Shown: positions 11,301-23,539, counted from the first letter of the stretch. The stretch is DNA of 64,000 bases from Zonotrichia leucophrys gambelii (GCF_028769735.1 NC_088178.1:1364001-1428000), one strand, 5' to 3'. Numbers and translations: made by a program. The notes: generated by a model from the sequence alone, not told the origin.

Positions 11301-13819
11301 GGTTTCACTCCTGGCTGTGCCACTGACCCAATCCCACCTTTGCAATTTTCAGGGTACACTCTCATGGTGGATTTCACTCAGAGCTCCTAGGCCAGGCTTT
11401 GCCATCAAAACCAGCACATCTTGCTGCTAAATCACTTTGGCACAGGGCATTTCCTGGTGCAGGATACTCACAGAGTGACAGCTGAAGGATCCTGACCCCC
11501 ATCCTCCTTTCACTCCCAGCTGTAAACCCAAGCAGCAGAGTTAATAAAAGCTAAGTAGGTCAGGATATGGCAATGAACTTTCTGGGATAGAAAGAGAAAT
11601 TACTGGATGCATAATTTCTTTATTAAACTCCCAATTAAACTTTGGAAGTGCAGCTTATGGCAGGAAGAGCTGATGTCAGAATAATTTATACAGGTCACTC
11701 TTCCAGCAGCCACCACAGCTGCTCTCACCTCACAGAGTCCTGGTATCCCACAGGCTTCTAAACCCCCTCCACTCACTCAGCTCTGGATAGAGGCACAAAG
11801 CTCCAAACCCTGCAAGTTTGAAATGTATTTTTTACATTATCATGCACACAAAGGGATTAAGTGGAGCATTAAGGAATTCAGGACCACAGCAGACATTTGT
11901 CAGGCACACAGGAGGCCCCAAACTGCACAGATGCCCATTATTTTTGAGCACTACATCCCTCCAGCAGGAGGATTTCCCCAAAGCCTTTCTGTTCCTTTGA
12001 CACTTGGAACAATCCTGTTGGCTCAGGGCTGTCAGAGCTTCAGAAAACCTCAAATGCTGATAACTGACCCAAAGAGCATCACATCCCCTTCACTGAAAAG
12101 GCACAGTTTGGCAAACAACCCCCTACTCACTCTTGTGCTTCTCTGTGCATCTCCTAAAACACTGCCACACTTCCAGTGCCCAGGATGACATCTTCCAGTT
12201 CAAATCAGTTTTTTTCCCTCCACTTGATCATTTCTAATCAGTATTTCCCCACTGAACCAACTCTCTTAGGTGAGCTTGAAAATGCAGCAGGAGAGATTTT
12301 GAAAATTCCCATTTCAAGCTTAGGTTCAAGGGAAGAAGCAACAGCTACTCAGAAAGAAATTAAAGCCCAGGTTAAAAAAAAAGGGCAAGAAGTCCAAACA
12401 GCCCCAAGTGTTCTTTGAGCAGCTGTTTTGTCTCTGGTTTTTCCCTGGTTTTGGGGTTCATCTGTTGACACCTATAAGGAAAAAAATTTCTTTCTTACTA
12501 GCACAAAGTCCTTTGAAAATTACATCTCAAAACAACTAAATTTAAAAAGCCAACATTTATAACAAAATTCTTCCATTTGCTATTGGAAATTTCTTAACTG
12601 CTGAAGTGAACAAAGGTGCTGATTTTCTCTATAGTGAAAAATTACATAAATCACAACTTATCAACTTCTGTAGTCCACCAACAATGCAAGAACCAAGAGA
12701 CTTCAAGATTTCTCGTTACAACTCTGACATGGCTGTGAAATTAAAGCAGTCCCAAAGCCAACTCTCAAACTCTCCAATGTGAATCCATGCTTGAACAGCA
12801 GTCCAGCACACTGGAGCTGCATCCCTCAATATTTAAATGAATCCAGTGGCTCCTAAGCCAAGGCAGGCAGTGAGCAGGCTGCTTTTCTCAACTCTCTTTT
12901 AGAGTTTTGCATTGGGGCACTCCACTGCAAGCTCTGAGATCAGCTCAGGCACTGCCTGAAAGAGCAATCCCCTTCGAAGGGCAGCAAAAAGAGCAGCTCC
13001 ATCCTCCTCCTACCCACAGCAAAGGGGAACACAGAGGTTGGCAGAGATTTACAGAACATTACTCCAACAAGATAGCTGAACGTGACATTCCTTCTTTAAT
13101 ATGGAATTATCCTGAAAAAAGGCTGAGTTTTTCACTACATCAAGTCCTGGTGAAACAGCAGATAAGAATACAGCAAGAAAAAAATCAACCTGCCCACCTA
13201 TTGATCATTAGGCTAAAATCCCCTTCCACTTATAAATTACCTGAAAGCAGGAACAGATTGTCAGCCCTCAAGGCACTCCAAAGTGCTTTCCTAACAGGAC
13301 TCCTAGCTGTACAACTACAACCTCCTGCCAGAACTTCACTGCCCAAAGAGCAAAATCAAAGCAAAGCTGTCTGGAGACAGTTCCTGAGGCTCACAGCTCA
13401 CCTGATCGAACCCACATGGCCAGGAAGTTTTTTTTGTTTTAAATTTTGCTAAATGTAAACACAGCAAGCAAGTTTTCAAGCTGTGCTTTTGTCTCCAAAG
13501 CCCAGAATGTGATGACACGAACCAAAGCTGCTTCAGGACTGTCCAAACACAGAAACACAAGCAGCAGCAGCAGATTTGTAACTGATTGTGTAAAACAATC
13601 AGTTTTACACACTCTTCACCCAGCTGTGGGACCAGCCAGACCCTCAGGATGATCCCTTTATTTAAGCAGACTATCTGAACAATCTGCTGTAGTAATACAC
13701 CAGAGTGTGGCAGCTCCATTTGCAATATTTGCAGTTTGCTGTTCAAGCTGGCTATCAGTTCTCAAACAGTGACTCACCAAGTTCAAAGAGGGCCAAAGTT
13801 TAAGAAGGTTGGAACTTAC

Positions 13820-13866
13820 CATACAGAAATACATTCTACTAATATTTGTGTTCTGTTGGATGTCAT
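13820..13866 (-). other. Candidate alternative first coding exon of SUCO
   Basis: On the minus strand an ATG at 13866-13864 opens 15 codons (MTSNRTQILVECISV) followed by TG and a consensus GTAAGT donor at 13819-13814. The final TG gives the same exit phase as annotated exon 1, so splicing to exon 2 would create the same W-LPVW junction. Just upstream is an acceptor-like pyrimidine-rich run ending TTTAAGAG. If reached from exon 1 as an internal exon, it would give an immediate stop (TG+A). No homologous peptide is recognised and the segment may be chance. Confidence 0.25.
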
Positions 13867-14219
13867 CTCTTAAAGGAAGTTTGAAAAGAAAGCAAACAGG
13901 GGATGCTGGAACAAAGTACAGTTCAGGTAATCACTGTAAAAACGCTGTCAAAGGCATAATCAATGCAAAAGTAAGAGGGTTCATTTGGTTTAACTTAACA
14001 GACTCAGAGAAAGCGTTCCAAGAATAAAGCACCACGATATTCCACACCAGAGTGCAAAAGCTCAGCCTGAAACTGGAAATGCAAGGATGCCTGTGGTGAA
14101 AGCACAGAGACAACAACACACACCTAACTCTGACCCTCGGTGTGTGTGGGGTCAGCCCTCACCTGCCTCTGCCGCTCCTGGCAGCGGGAATGGCCCTCCC
14201 GAGGGCTGTCCCCATCCCC

Positions 14220-14735
14220 AGGGTGTCACTGCACAGGAACCCATCCCGGCACCGCTCACCTTCCCCAGGGTGTCACTGCCCCAGAACCCAGCCCGGCACC
14301 GCTCACCTTCCCAGGGTGTCACTGCACAGGAACCCAGCCCGGGCACCGCTCACCTTCCCAGGGTGTCACTGCACAGGAACCCATCCCGGCACCGCTCACC
14401 ATCCCAGGGTGTCACTGCACAAAACCCATCCCGGCACCGCTCACCATCCCAGGGTGTCACTGCACAAAACCCATCCCGGCACCGCTCACCATCCCCAGGG
14501 TGTCACTGCACAGGAACCCATCCCGGCACCGCTCACCTTCCCCAGGGTGTCACTGCACAGGAACCCAGCCCGGCACCGCTCACCTTCCCAGGGTGTCACT
14601 GCCAGGGAACCCATCCCGAGCACCGCTCACCTTCCCAGGGTGTCACTGCCAGGGAACCCATCCCGGCACCGCTCACCTTCCCCAGGGTGTCACTGCACAG
14701 GAACCCAGCCCGGACACCGCTCACCATCCCGGGCA
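14220..14735. repeat. Minisatellite, 11 copies of a 45-47 bp GC-rich unit
   Basis: The anchor TGTCACT recurs at 14224, 14271, 14317, 14364, 14410, 14455, 14501, 14548, 14594, 14641 and 14688. Most units contain GGCACCGCTCACC and CACAGGAACCC. It sits in SUCO intron 1, starting about 200 bp from the exon 1 donor. On the SUCO sense strand nearly every unit shows a donor-like AAGGTGAGC, and most a CCTGTGCAG acceptor-like motif. Confidence 0.95.
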
Positions 14736-14739
14736 GGCC

Positions 14740-16120
14740 GCGGAGTTCCTCCCGTTCCAGCAACTCTGAGGTTCCTCTCAGAACGCACCCGGGCGCGCTC
14801 CCGTGTCACCCGCCCCAGGTGTGTCCCTGCCCGGGCTGGGGCTGCACCGGAGCCTCTCCACAGCTCCTCTCCGACTGCCGCACCCCCCGGCTGCCCGCAG
14901 CCCGCCCAGGGAGCGCTCCCAGCGCGGCGGAGAGGCCGGCACTCACCAGAGCAGGGCGCAGAGCAGGAGGCAGGAGCCCAGCGCCAGGGGCCGGCGGGGC
15001 GGCTCCCTCATGGTCTGGCCGGTGTGGCTGGAGCGGCCGGGCCGAGGCGGCGCATCCTCCTCCCGCGGGCAGCGGCGGCAGCGGCGGCGGCGCTGAGGGG
15101 GATCGGCCGTTGTTGCGCACGGCCCCTCCCCGCGCGCGCGGCCGTTACTGCCCGCCGGGCCGGGCCCCCTGCCCCGCCCCTTCCACCGCCTCACGCGCTG
15201 AGCTGGAAGGATGCGCGTCACCCGCTGCGCGCCGCCAGCCAATGGGCTGAGCGTTCCGCCGGCTGGCCCCGCCTCCCCACCCCGCCGATTGGCCAGTGGG
15301 CTCGTCTCTCCCCGCCCCTCCAAGGACCCCGCTCTGGGAGGTGGCTGCGGCAAACAAGCCGTTAAAGGGAAATCGCCATAGTGATAAACGACGGCTGGTG
15401 GTCAAACCACCGGCCGCGAGGCGCCTTATGCGCGCCGCTGCCTCCGTTTCCAGGGGCATTTCAAGCACCGGCGCTCCCACGTGACATCACTTAATTATTT
15501 GGTTTTTATTTTGATCAGGCTTCCCTGAGGGCTGCCGAGCGCTGAGGCCCGCAGCGGGAGATCCGCGCGGGGGCTGCCGGGAGTTGTAGTTCCGGGCTGG
15601 ATAGGGCTGACGCGCTGGTCTACGGCCGCCATTTTCCGTCGCTCTGAGGGGCCCCTGAGGGGCAGCGGGGTCCGTGAGGGGCAGCGGGGCTCGGCTTCAC
15701 TCCCGGCTCGTGGGCGCGCCTGAGATGTGTCAGCACACATTTATTTCCATCGTGGGAGGCGCTCAGGGAGAACAGGCCGGGTGGGATGTGGGACAGTAGC
15801 GAGGAGCCTCCCCGGCACCGCGCCGGTAGCAGAACAGCCCGGCTGTTCTGTGGGTAACCCGGCCCAAAGCTGCCCCTCCACACCGAGGCAGGAAAGCCTT
15901 CCCTGCGGTTCACTCCGGCCAAAACCACCCTCAGGACTGGGGCTCTCCGTGAGACGAGCAGGGGGAGCAGCATAGCACAGCCCGGGAGCCGTGCGGGAAG
16001 CGGGGGTGAGGCAGGAGCCACGGTGGAAACGCGCACATGGCCGGACTCTGACCGGGGAGAGCCAGCTCAGCCCGCAGCCAGGGGTGAATCACGGCAGCAG
16101 CAGCAGCTGCCATGAGGCAG
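14740..16120. promoter_or_regulatory. CpG-island promoter of SUCO, possibly bidirectional
   Basis: A GC- and CpG-dense region spans SUCO exon 1 and extends about 1.1 kb upstream. Visible sites include two CCAAT boxes in opposite orientation (15238-15244 and 15285-15293), GC boxes around 15265-15320, an E-box CACGTGAC next to a TGACATCA element (15478-15488), a ZNF143/Staf-like GGGAGTTGTAGTT (about 15580-15592) and a YY1-like GCCGCCATTTTCC (about 15625-15637). No TATA box is seen. The distal sites are about 600 bp from the SUCO ATG, so they may serve an upstream SUCO start or a divergent transcript. No coding gene is recognised on the plus side. Confidence 0.75.
14947..15011 (-). CDS. SUCO: SUCO exon 1 (start codon and signal peptide)
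   Basis: On the minus strand an ATG at 15011-15009 in good context (A at -3) opens 21 codons reading MREPPRRPLALGSCLLLCAL plus L. The exon ends in TG at a consensus GTGAGT donor (14946-14941). Human SUCO starts MKKHRRALALVSCLFLCSLV, so the basic n-region, the LAL-SC-LC core and the exon boundary match. It is an N-terminal signal sequence for ER targeting. The exon lies in a strong CpG island that continues past 15.6 kb, which fits a housekeeping-type first exon. The exit phase fits exon 2 exactly. Identification rests on a short peptide, but exon 2 and the partial exon on the same strand support it. Confidence 0.88.
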
Positions 16121-17246
16121 CTCCAACCTCATGGTCTGGCCCCGGACATGTCCCATGCAGGACATTCCCGCAGGCCGGGTCACCTGAGCGCTCTGTGCAC
16201 GGAGCCTGCTCAGGGTTCATTAACGCGCTTGGGGATGCCGTGAATGGAGTCAGCCAGCAGTGGAAACCTTTGTAAAGTCTTTGTGTCCGTTCTTGCCCTG
16301 ACTTTTCCCGCTGCTGTTGGAGCCGGGTCCGGGAGCGCCTCTCCCTGCCGGGCTGGGGGGTGCCTGGGGCGTTTGCCCATCCCAACACACAGCCCTGGCC
16401 ACAAAGTACCTGTTGGGCACGGCCAGGAGCAGAGCATCCATCCATGAAGCGCTGGAAATTCAAACACCTGCTGATGTGGCTGCTGGGAGAGCTGGTAAAC
16501 ATTCATTAACCCATTGCTGAGCACGGCCAGCTCTAGGCCTCAGTGTTGCCATGGGGTAAGGCTGGGCCTGTCTCCATTCCAGGGACAGGAATTCCTGCAG
16601 CCTCCCCGACCTGGAGAAGGCTCTGAAGGCACACTGGCTCAGCCCATGGGACTGCTCCCTCCTGGCACAGCTCCCAATGCTGTGATCCCGTTAGGAATGA
16701 GCACAGCTTAGACCAAACACAGCCTAAGAGCTGACACATCATTTCAGGGGAGGCTTCACAGAGCTGGGATCCTGCAGGAAAAGCCCCTTTGAAGTAGTCC
16801 CCAGCCAGGCAGGGTCCTGATGTCCCCACCTTTGCAGTGGCAAAGCCTTCTCTGCCATTCAACCCTATCTGCTCTTTACAAAGGCTGCTTGTTTTCCCAA
16901 GTGTTGCCTTTTTTTCTCTCTTTCTTTTTTTTTTTTCACGTGTGATTTAATTCACACAAACTCCTTCCTCTTCTGACTATTGATCTTGGCTCCTTACTGG
17001 TTAAAATAAACGAAATCTTTCATAAGCAGGTTCTGACAACACAACTTTTGTTCCTTCCAGACACAATTTCCTGTTTAATTTCCTGACTGTTTCTTACTTG
17101 GTCAAGGAAAAGCTGTAAATTGCAACATTGCTCCAGAGACCTTCCTCTGACTTCACATGAACTGTTAACCACTTGCAGGAGAGAATCCAGCAAAACAGCA
17201 CAAAACTTTTTTTAAAAAAACTCAATTTCTTTTATATCTTCGGCAG

Positions 17247-17861
17247 TGAGAAAAATGCATGTGTTTTATGATTGGCTTTTGGCAAATATTCAAATGAATA
17301 TTATATGTGTTGGGTTAGGAAGTAATGCTGTATTAATTCTCTTAAGTACTGTGTTGATTATAGTTTTAGGTTATAAAAATTGTTAAAATAGAAACGATGC
17401 TATGTAGGATACTTTTTTTTAAAGAAAGGACTCACAGTGAGATAGCAGCCACAGGACACCTGAATCTTTCAGAGAAAGAGAATTTATTGCTCCATTATCA
17501 GAAGAAATGAACTTCTTCCTGCCTTGAAGATGCTGTCAGGATTCAGAGGAAGAAGCTGACACTGCCCAGACAGAATCCTGTGTTTGAATGGAATTTATGC
17601 ATCATGGATGAGGTGTATGAATATGCAGCAGGCTGTTGTTTTTAAGGGTTAATCCTCTGTTAACGTGGGTCCTTTTTCGGGTTCATGCTGCCCAGAAAAG
17701 GTACCTGGACTGTCTGTAACTCTTTTATCTCTATTGTCTCATATTGTCCTAATTTAATTTGTCCAAATTATTATTACTCTAATTGTATTACTATTTTTCT
17801 AACCATTTTATTTCTATTCAACTTTCAGAATTTTCAAAACAAGTGATTGGCGTTTCTCACA
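17247..17861 (-). mobile_element. Solo LTR of an avian endogenous retrovirus (family B, copy 1)
   Basis: Over its whole length it is closely similar to the copy at 50859-51468, with which it shares ATGATTGGCTTTTGGCAAAT, GGGTTAATCCTCTGTTAACG and GGTACCTGGACTGTCTGTAA. Read on the minus strand it starts TGTGAGAAACG and ends near TTTTTCTCA. Flanks are GGCAG and GGCGA, so any target duplication has decayed. No internal retroviral genes are present. Confidence 0.85.
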
Positions 17862-18816
17862 GGCGATTTGTGCCGAAAGGAAGGCTGTGCAAAAAATAAA
17901 GGTTGGAATCATTTTCTTTGGAAAATCCAACAGGAGCAACTCCCGCTCCAGCTGAGCAGGTGATTGCTCTCTCATCACTCAGCAAACTCCTGTGGCACAC
18001 GGGCTGTGCCTCTGCGCTCCCAGAAGGGGACATGGCTTTGATTCCAATCCCACACTGGCTGAAATCCCGGGAGGTGTTCCAGGCACAACCTGAGCAGCAC
18101 CCTGGCGATGCTGTGACCCCAGTGCAGAGCCCTGGAGCTGGAGAGCACAAAGAGCTCGGCCACTGGGGAGCTTCCCTTGCCATCTGGGGGGGCTGGTGGA
18201 ATGGGGAAGCTCCAAAGGCTGCTGACAGCTGGGACACAGAGAATCCAAGTGAATTCTTGCTCTCGTGATGGAAATGTGGTGTGGGGGCTTGCAGTGGGGT
18301 GAACCCACCATGGTGGGTGTCAGACAGCACCTGCTGTCTGAGCCCCCTGGGAAAAGAAAAATCAAATTTCACTGCTGAAACTGAGAAACGGCCAAACTTC
18401 ACAATGCAAGTGTGAAGCTCTTTTAGCCTTCATTTCTGAGAGGACAGCGTGGGCTGAAGCTTCCCCTTCCCTCTTCCCACTGCCCCTGGGGTGGGAGGAA
18501 GGGCTGGGAAAGCACCTGGGGCAGCCCAGGGCTGGGCTCCTCTGTGGGGGATGTCCAGCACCTGCTCCAGCAGGGCAGGGCAGGGCTTCCGTGGCTTCCT
18601 CAGCCAAACCCAGACCTGAGACACACATCCCTGGGCTGGAGGGGGCTCAGAGCCCTGGGCAGCAGTGCCAGGAGCATGGCAGGGTGGCACAGCCCACCCA
18701 GGAGCACCAGCACCTCTGCTGGATCCCAGCGCTGGGGATCCTCATCCCAAAGGGCTCACCGGGCACACACAGGGAGCCCCACAGGCTCAGCTGCCTCCCT
18801 TCCCCTTTCTGCCCAC

Positions 18817-18900
18817 TGCTGAAATGAACTGAATTCCCACCTGGCTCCATCCCCTCCCTGCTGAAATGAACTGAATTCCCACCTGGCTCCATCCCCTCCC
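18817..18900. repeat. Tandem duplication, 2 x 42 bp
   Basis: Two essentially identical copies of a unit that begins TGCTGAAATGAACTGAATTC, with a period of 42. Confidence 0.9.
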
Positions 18901-21599
18901 TGCCGGGTATTTAAAAACAGGCAGAGGGGTAGGGGGTGGTGGCAGCAGGAGTGTCACTGCTCAGGGACCCCTCCCTGTGGTTTGGGGCAGGGAGAAGCAC
19001 TGCAGGGCTGAAAATCTCCTCAGCCCTTACTCAGCACATGGCTCCTGCCTGGAGCTCCAGGGAAAAGGGCAGGGAGGGCTCCTGGTGTGGAGATCTCCTG
19101 GGAAATCTCTGTGTTTCCAGGCTGAGGCCATGCTGTGCTTGAACAAAAGCTTCTTTACTTCTTTACTAGGCAAATGGGAAGGGGAGCATAGGGGAGGATC
19201 CTCTCGCAGCACACCAGGCTGGAACAGGGAGTTGCAAACTCTTTTTGACCCGTGCACAGCAAGTTTTTCCCCACTTCCTAGAAAAACCAGCAGTGTTTGC
19301 ATTCAGGGTTTCATCCAATATCCCCCTCCCCATTTACAGAACAGGTCTTGGAGACACCACGTGCACCATAGGACCCTCCTTGTTCCCAAATCTCAGTTTT
19401 CACCTGCCAGCTTCCATGACAACCCATGCTCGGGTCCCACAGGCAGTTTTATTGTTTTATCTCCAAGGTTTGGTTTCCTCCCTGCATCTCTGTGCTAGAG
19501 ATGTGCCACATACAGCTGAAAGTTGAGCTGAGCTTACCTGAGCAGCTGAAGTTTGAGCTCATCCCACCCTGGAGCACCCTGCAACTGCCAGAGCTCATTG
19601 CTGGTGTCATTTTTGGCTGTTGTTTCCTAGGGGGTTTTCTTTTTCTAAATCAGATTTAAAATCAAAAACATCTTTACTAGGTGGCAGCTGATGGAGTTTC
19701 CCTGCAAAACAGGCCCTGCTGCCCCACTGCCCTGGAGCTGGCAGGCCCTGGGCTGGGCTGGGCTGGCTTGTCCCTTTTGCAGAGCCCTCAGTGGGTGCTG
19801 GGGAGGCTGTTTTGCCAGAGGGATCCGTGCTGACCCGCAGGGAATGCCAGGAGTGAGGCAGCTCAGTTTCACAGCCCCCCACGTGCTGTGCTGTGCGTTC
19901 CAGAGGTCACATCCCTGCAGCACGTGGCTTTCCACAGCTCATCTCTCCTGCCCCACATCCTCAGCCTTCCCATCCTGCTCCCCCTGCAACAGGCTCAGCA
20001 AATCCCAAACCTTGCCCTGGTATCTATCAGTCCATTGTGGGCTTCTCAGGCCCAATCCCCTTTTCCTGGATTGCCCTGCCAGCCCTGAGCAGGTTTCTCC
20101 AGCAGCCTCGGTACCTCCTCAGCTCAGCTCAGCTCAGGAAATGTGACCTGCACCCAGGAAAGGGAGCAGGCAATCCCAGCCCTGTCTGCCCCAGTATCCC
20201 CCCAGGGCTCAGCCCAGTCCCTGAATCCAAACAATCCTTACACAGGGGACTGCAGGAGAGCAGGCACAGCCTGTGCCATGGGGCCTTGTAAGGCAGGAGA
20301 CATCTCTGGGCATGGAAAAATGCAGCAGCTGGAGCTGTGCCAGCCTCCCCCCTCCCTGAGCAACATTCCTGTGCAGGGAGGGTTTGGCTCCAGGGTCAGA
20401 GGGAAGGCTGGGGGATGGCTTGGCAGAGCAATGAGGCCCAGGGATCCATGGCTGTGCCCTGTCACTCCTGGGGGTGACACAGGGGAGGAGCCCTGTCTGG
20501 GGCACAGGGAGAGGCACAGGACCCATCCTCATCCATGCAGGCTCAGCCCCTCAGCAGAGTGTGCTGCCCAGTTATTTGGAGTCCTCTTTCTGCAGCACAG
20601 GTGATGGTCCCATCCCAAGGGGAACACACACCCGGAGGCAGCCCTGAGCAGTGCCTGCCATACTTTGATATTTAAACATCTCCAGTGTAGGTTCACACCA
20701 ATCCCAGCTGTTTCAGTCCCAGCCTGTCACCTTTCCCACCTTCCCTCCAGACAACCTCAGCAGTGAATTCCAACACTCAGAGGAGCAGACTCGGAACAAA
20801 TCTGCAGTGGGGTCCCTTTGCCAAGCCCCAGCACACACAGAGTTTGTAGGGCCGTGGCACCCAGCTCCTCACCCTGCACCTCAGCAGAGGAGCTCAGAGC
20901 CCTCACCACCCCACAGCCCCTCCAGTGGCACTTGGGGACACCGAACTGTGAGGGGAGGGAGGTCCTGTGGCACAGAACCCACAGTGGGAATTTCGATGCT
21001 CACAAAGGACTTTTGTATTCTTGACCTTAGCTACTGCTTATCCTGCCAGGAGAGCTCCCAGGAGGGCTGGGGGATGACTCCATGGCACAAGGTCCCCTCT
21101 GAGCAGCAGGGCTGGCTGGTGGCAGTGACGTGGCGGGTCCCGTGGCAGGTCCTGGCAGGACAGCTGTGCAGGCAGGACACTCACTGTCCCTGACAGTCAC
21201 TGCCCTGCGGCAAAGTCTGGGCCACCTGGGCAGCGCTGAGCTGTCCTTTGCACCGTGGGCGGCGCCACCACACGTGGCAGTCACACGCTGTCCCCTCCCA
21301 GGGACACAGGGACAGCACAGCATGGCAGCTGCTTCGTCACTGGGGTCCCCCGAGCACCAGGTGGGTGCCAGGCCCTGGGCTGGCATTGCCAGGGCTGCAG
21401 AGCCAATGCCAGAGAGATCCAGGTGGGCACCCATGGGGATTCCAGGCTGTCCCCAAGGGTTTGGCTTTGCTGGCATCACCCAGCGTGGCTCAGGAGCGCT
21501 CTGAGCCACTGACCAGCCCCAGCCTCCCCCTCTCCCTGCCTCCAAAGGCACTCTGCTGCCCCACAGCACAGATCTGAAAGGGCACACAGAGTACCCATC

Positions 21600-21968
21600 T
21601 GTCACAGAATCCTTTCCTTAGGATTTTTCCTCCTAAGAAGCTGTGAGGCCTCAGGAACAAAATGTAAACATTGATTATCTGCTGCCGTGGAATGCAACAG
21701 GTGCATCTGTGATTGGTCTCATGTGGTTGTTTCTAATTAATGGCCAATCACAGTGAGCTGGCTCGGATAGAGAGTCTGAGCCACAAACCTTTGTTATCAT
21801 TCTTTCTTTTTCTATTCTTAGCTAGCCTTCTGATGAAATCCTTTCTTCTATTCTTTTAGTATAGTTTAAATATAATATATATCATAAAATAATAAATCAG
21901 CCTTCTGAAACATGGAGTCAGATCCTCATCTCTTCCCTCATCCTCAGACCCCTGTGAACACTGTCAGA
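21600..21968 (+). mobile_element. Solo LTR of an avian endogenous retrovirus (family A, copy 2)
   Basis: Same family as 1799-2154. It starts TGTCACAGAATCC and ends near GTCAGA, flanked by a perfect 6-bp direct repeat CCCATC (21594-21599 and 21969-21974). It carries the probable LTR poly(A) signal AATAAA in AATAATAAATCAGCC. It is longer than copy 1 because it keeps the segment around GGATAGAGAGTCTGAGCC. Confidence 0.88.
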
Positions 21969-23539
21969 CCCATCACCTCTGCTCTCTCCACTGGGATTTC
22001 CAAGTGGACCTGACCATGTGGAAGCAGCCTCATGCTCCAGCCCCATGCTCTTCTTGGTCCCCAGAGCATCACAGATGTGCAGAGAGCCAGGGCCAGGTGA
22101 CAGCAAACCTGCTGCCAGCACCCCCAGTGAGAGCACAGGAGGTGGCATTCCTCTTCTGTGGTGGTCGTGGCACTTTTCAGAGCAGCAGGAATGGCTCTCT
22201 GCCCTCCCAGCTTTCCTCTTGCATGCCCCAGCTTTACTCCATGACTTTGGGAGAAGGACATTTCGTTCAAAATCTCAAGTTCCCAGGCGCTGGGCACCGA
22301 GGCAATGCCAGCAATCCCAGGAGCTGGCAGCACTCCCTGTCCCTGTGGGCGCTGCCTTGTGCCCATGGAGGCACGTGCATGGCTCTGTGCAAAGCTGGGG
22401 CTGGGGGCTTTCAGGGAGGGCAGCTGGAGCCGAGTCCAGCCCCATCCTGGCTGGGAGCCTGCTGGCATTGCCCCTTGGCAGGGGGCACCTGCCCAGGGTG
22501 AGCAGCTGCTTCTGCCCTGCCCAGCAAGTGACACGGGGCTGGGAGGTGGCATTGTGAGGTGTCACTGTGGCGTGGCTCAGCCGGAGGCCCCCCCAAAGGC
22601 ACAGCAGCAGTGTGGGTGTTTCCTGCTGCTCTGCACGTGTCTGAGGAGCTGGGATCTGTTTGGGGAGTCTCCTGTCCAGGCTCTGGGTGAAAACAACCGG
22701 AGAGCGGGGCCATGAGGGCCCTTCCCACAGCACAAACCAGGCCCTGTTCGTGGCTGCCTTGCCCCGGGCCGAGGCCTCTCGGGTGAGGCCAAATGAAGCA
22801 GCTCCTCAGCAGCAAGCACCTCTCTGGGGCTGGCAAGGCTCTGACCTGAGCACAAGCAAACACAGACGTAGAGAAAACACTGTGAAACCTCCCTTAATGT
22901 GCCTCTGTCCCCTTGCTGCGCACGCTGAGTCCCTTCAGCAGCACAGGAGATGGATGTCCCTGCGGAGCTGCCCCTCTCCAGCCCTGCTCTCCTGCTCCAG
23001 TCTCGGGCAGAGCAGGAGCTGCAGGGGAAGGGCGCCCTGCAGCATCACACCCACATTCCTGAGCTGCCTGCTGAGCCTGGTTTGGCCAGAAAAGCAGGTG
23101 CCTGGCTGGACCGGGACAGGGAGTGGGGCTTGCAGCATGGGCTGGGGCCACGCTGCCAGCAGCACGGCCGGGCACGCACCGGGATGTCCAAGCACAGAGA
23201 GGCCCTGGCTGAATCCCATCGGCGGCTGTGCCCTCCTCCCCGGGGGCTGCAGGGATTCAGCCCTTCGCCACGCTGTGGGAGCAGGGCAGGAGCATCCCTC
23301 CAACCCCATCTCTCTTGCGGGGCCAGGCAGGAGCGAGACAGCCCCAGCACGCACCGGCAGCAGCTGTAGCGGGACAGGGACTTGCGGCCCTCGGGACGAG
23401 CAGATCCCAGCACGGAGCTGCGCTGTGCCCTGAACCCAGCCCAGAGGCTGCTGAAGCTCACACGGAGCGGGGAGCGCGGCCGCGGGGAGGTGACCCCTCC
23501 GAGGGCGCGCCCTGGTACCGGCCCCGGCTCCCGGTTCCG

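Larger units (their letters stand above)
4147..14946 (-). other. SUCO: SUCO intron 1 (about 10.8 kb)
   Basis: No conserved coding sequence is recognised here. The intron contains a (TG)11 run, a 380-bp GGGAA tract, an 11-copy 47-bp minisatellite and a possible alternative first exon at 13820-13866, each listed separately. The remaining sequence is ordinary AT-rich intron, rising in GC near the promoter. Confidence 0.75.
16121..23150. other. Intergenic region between SUCO and PIGC
   Basis: No gene is recognised on either strand. Contents are two solo LTRs (17247-17861 and 21600-21968), a 42-bp tandem duplication (18817-18900) and otherwise fairly GC-rich unique sequence. In human, C1orf105 lies near here; I found no match to what I recall of its protein. 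Longer open frames around 19.7-20.6 and 21-23.4 kb lie in GC-rich sequence on both strands and show no family resemblance. Confidence 0.6.

Noticed and set aside
14087..15365. Very long plus-strand open frames over the SUCO 5' region
   Set aside because: They run through the 47-bp minisatellite and CpG island with low-complexity Pro/Arg/His repeats, opposite a recognised SUCO exon.
16121..23150. C1orf105 orthologue between SUCO and PIGC
   Set aside because: No peptide resembling what I recall of the human protein was seen on either strand; absence is not proven.
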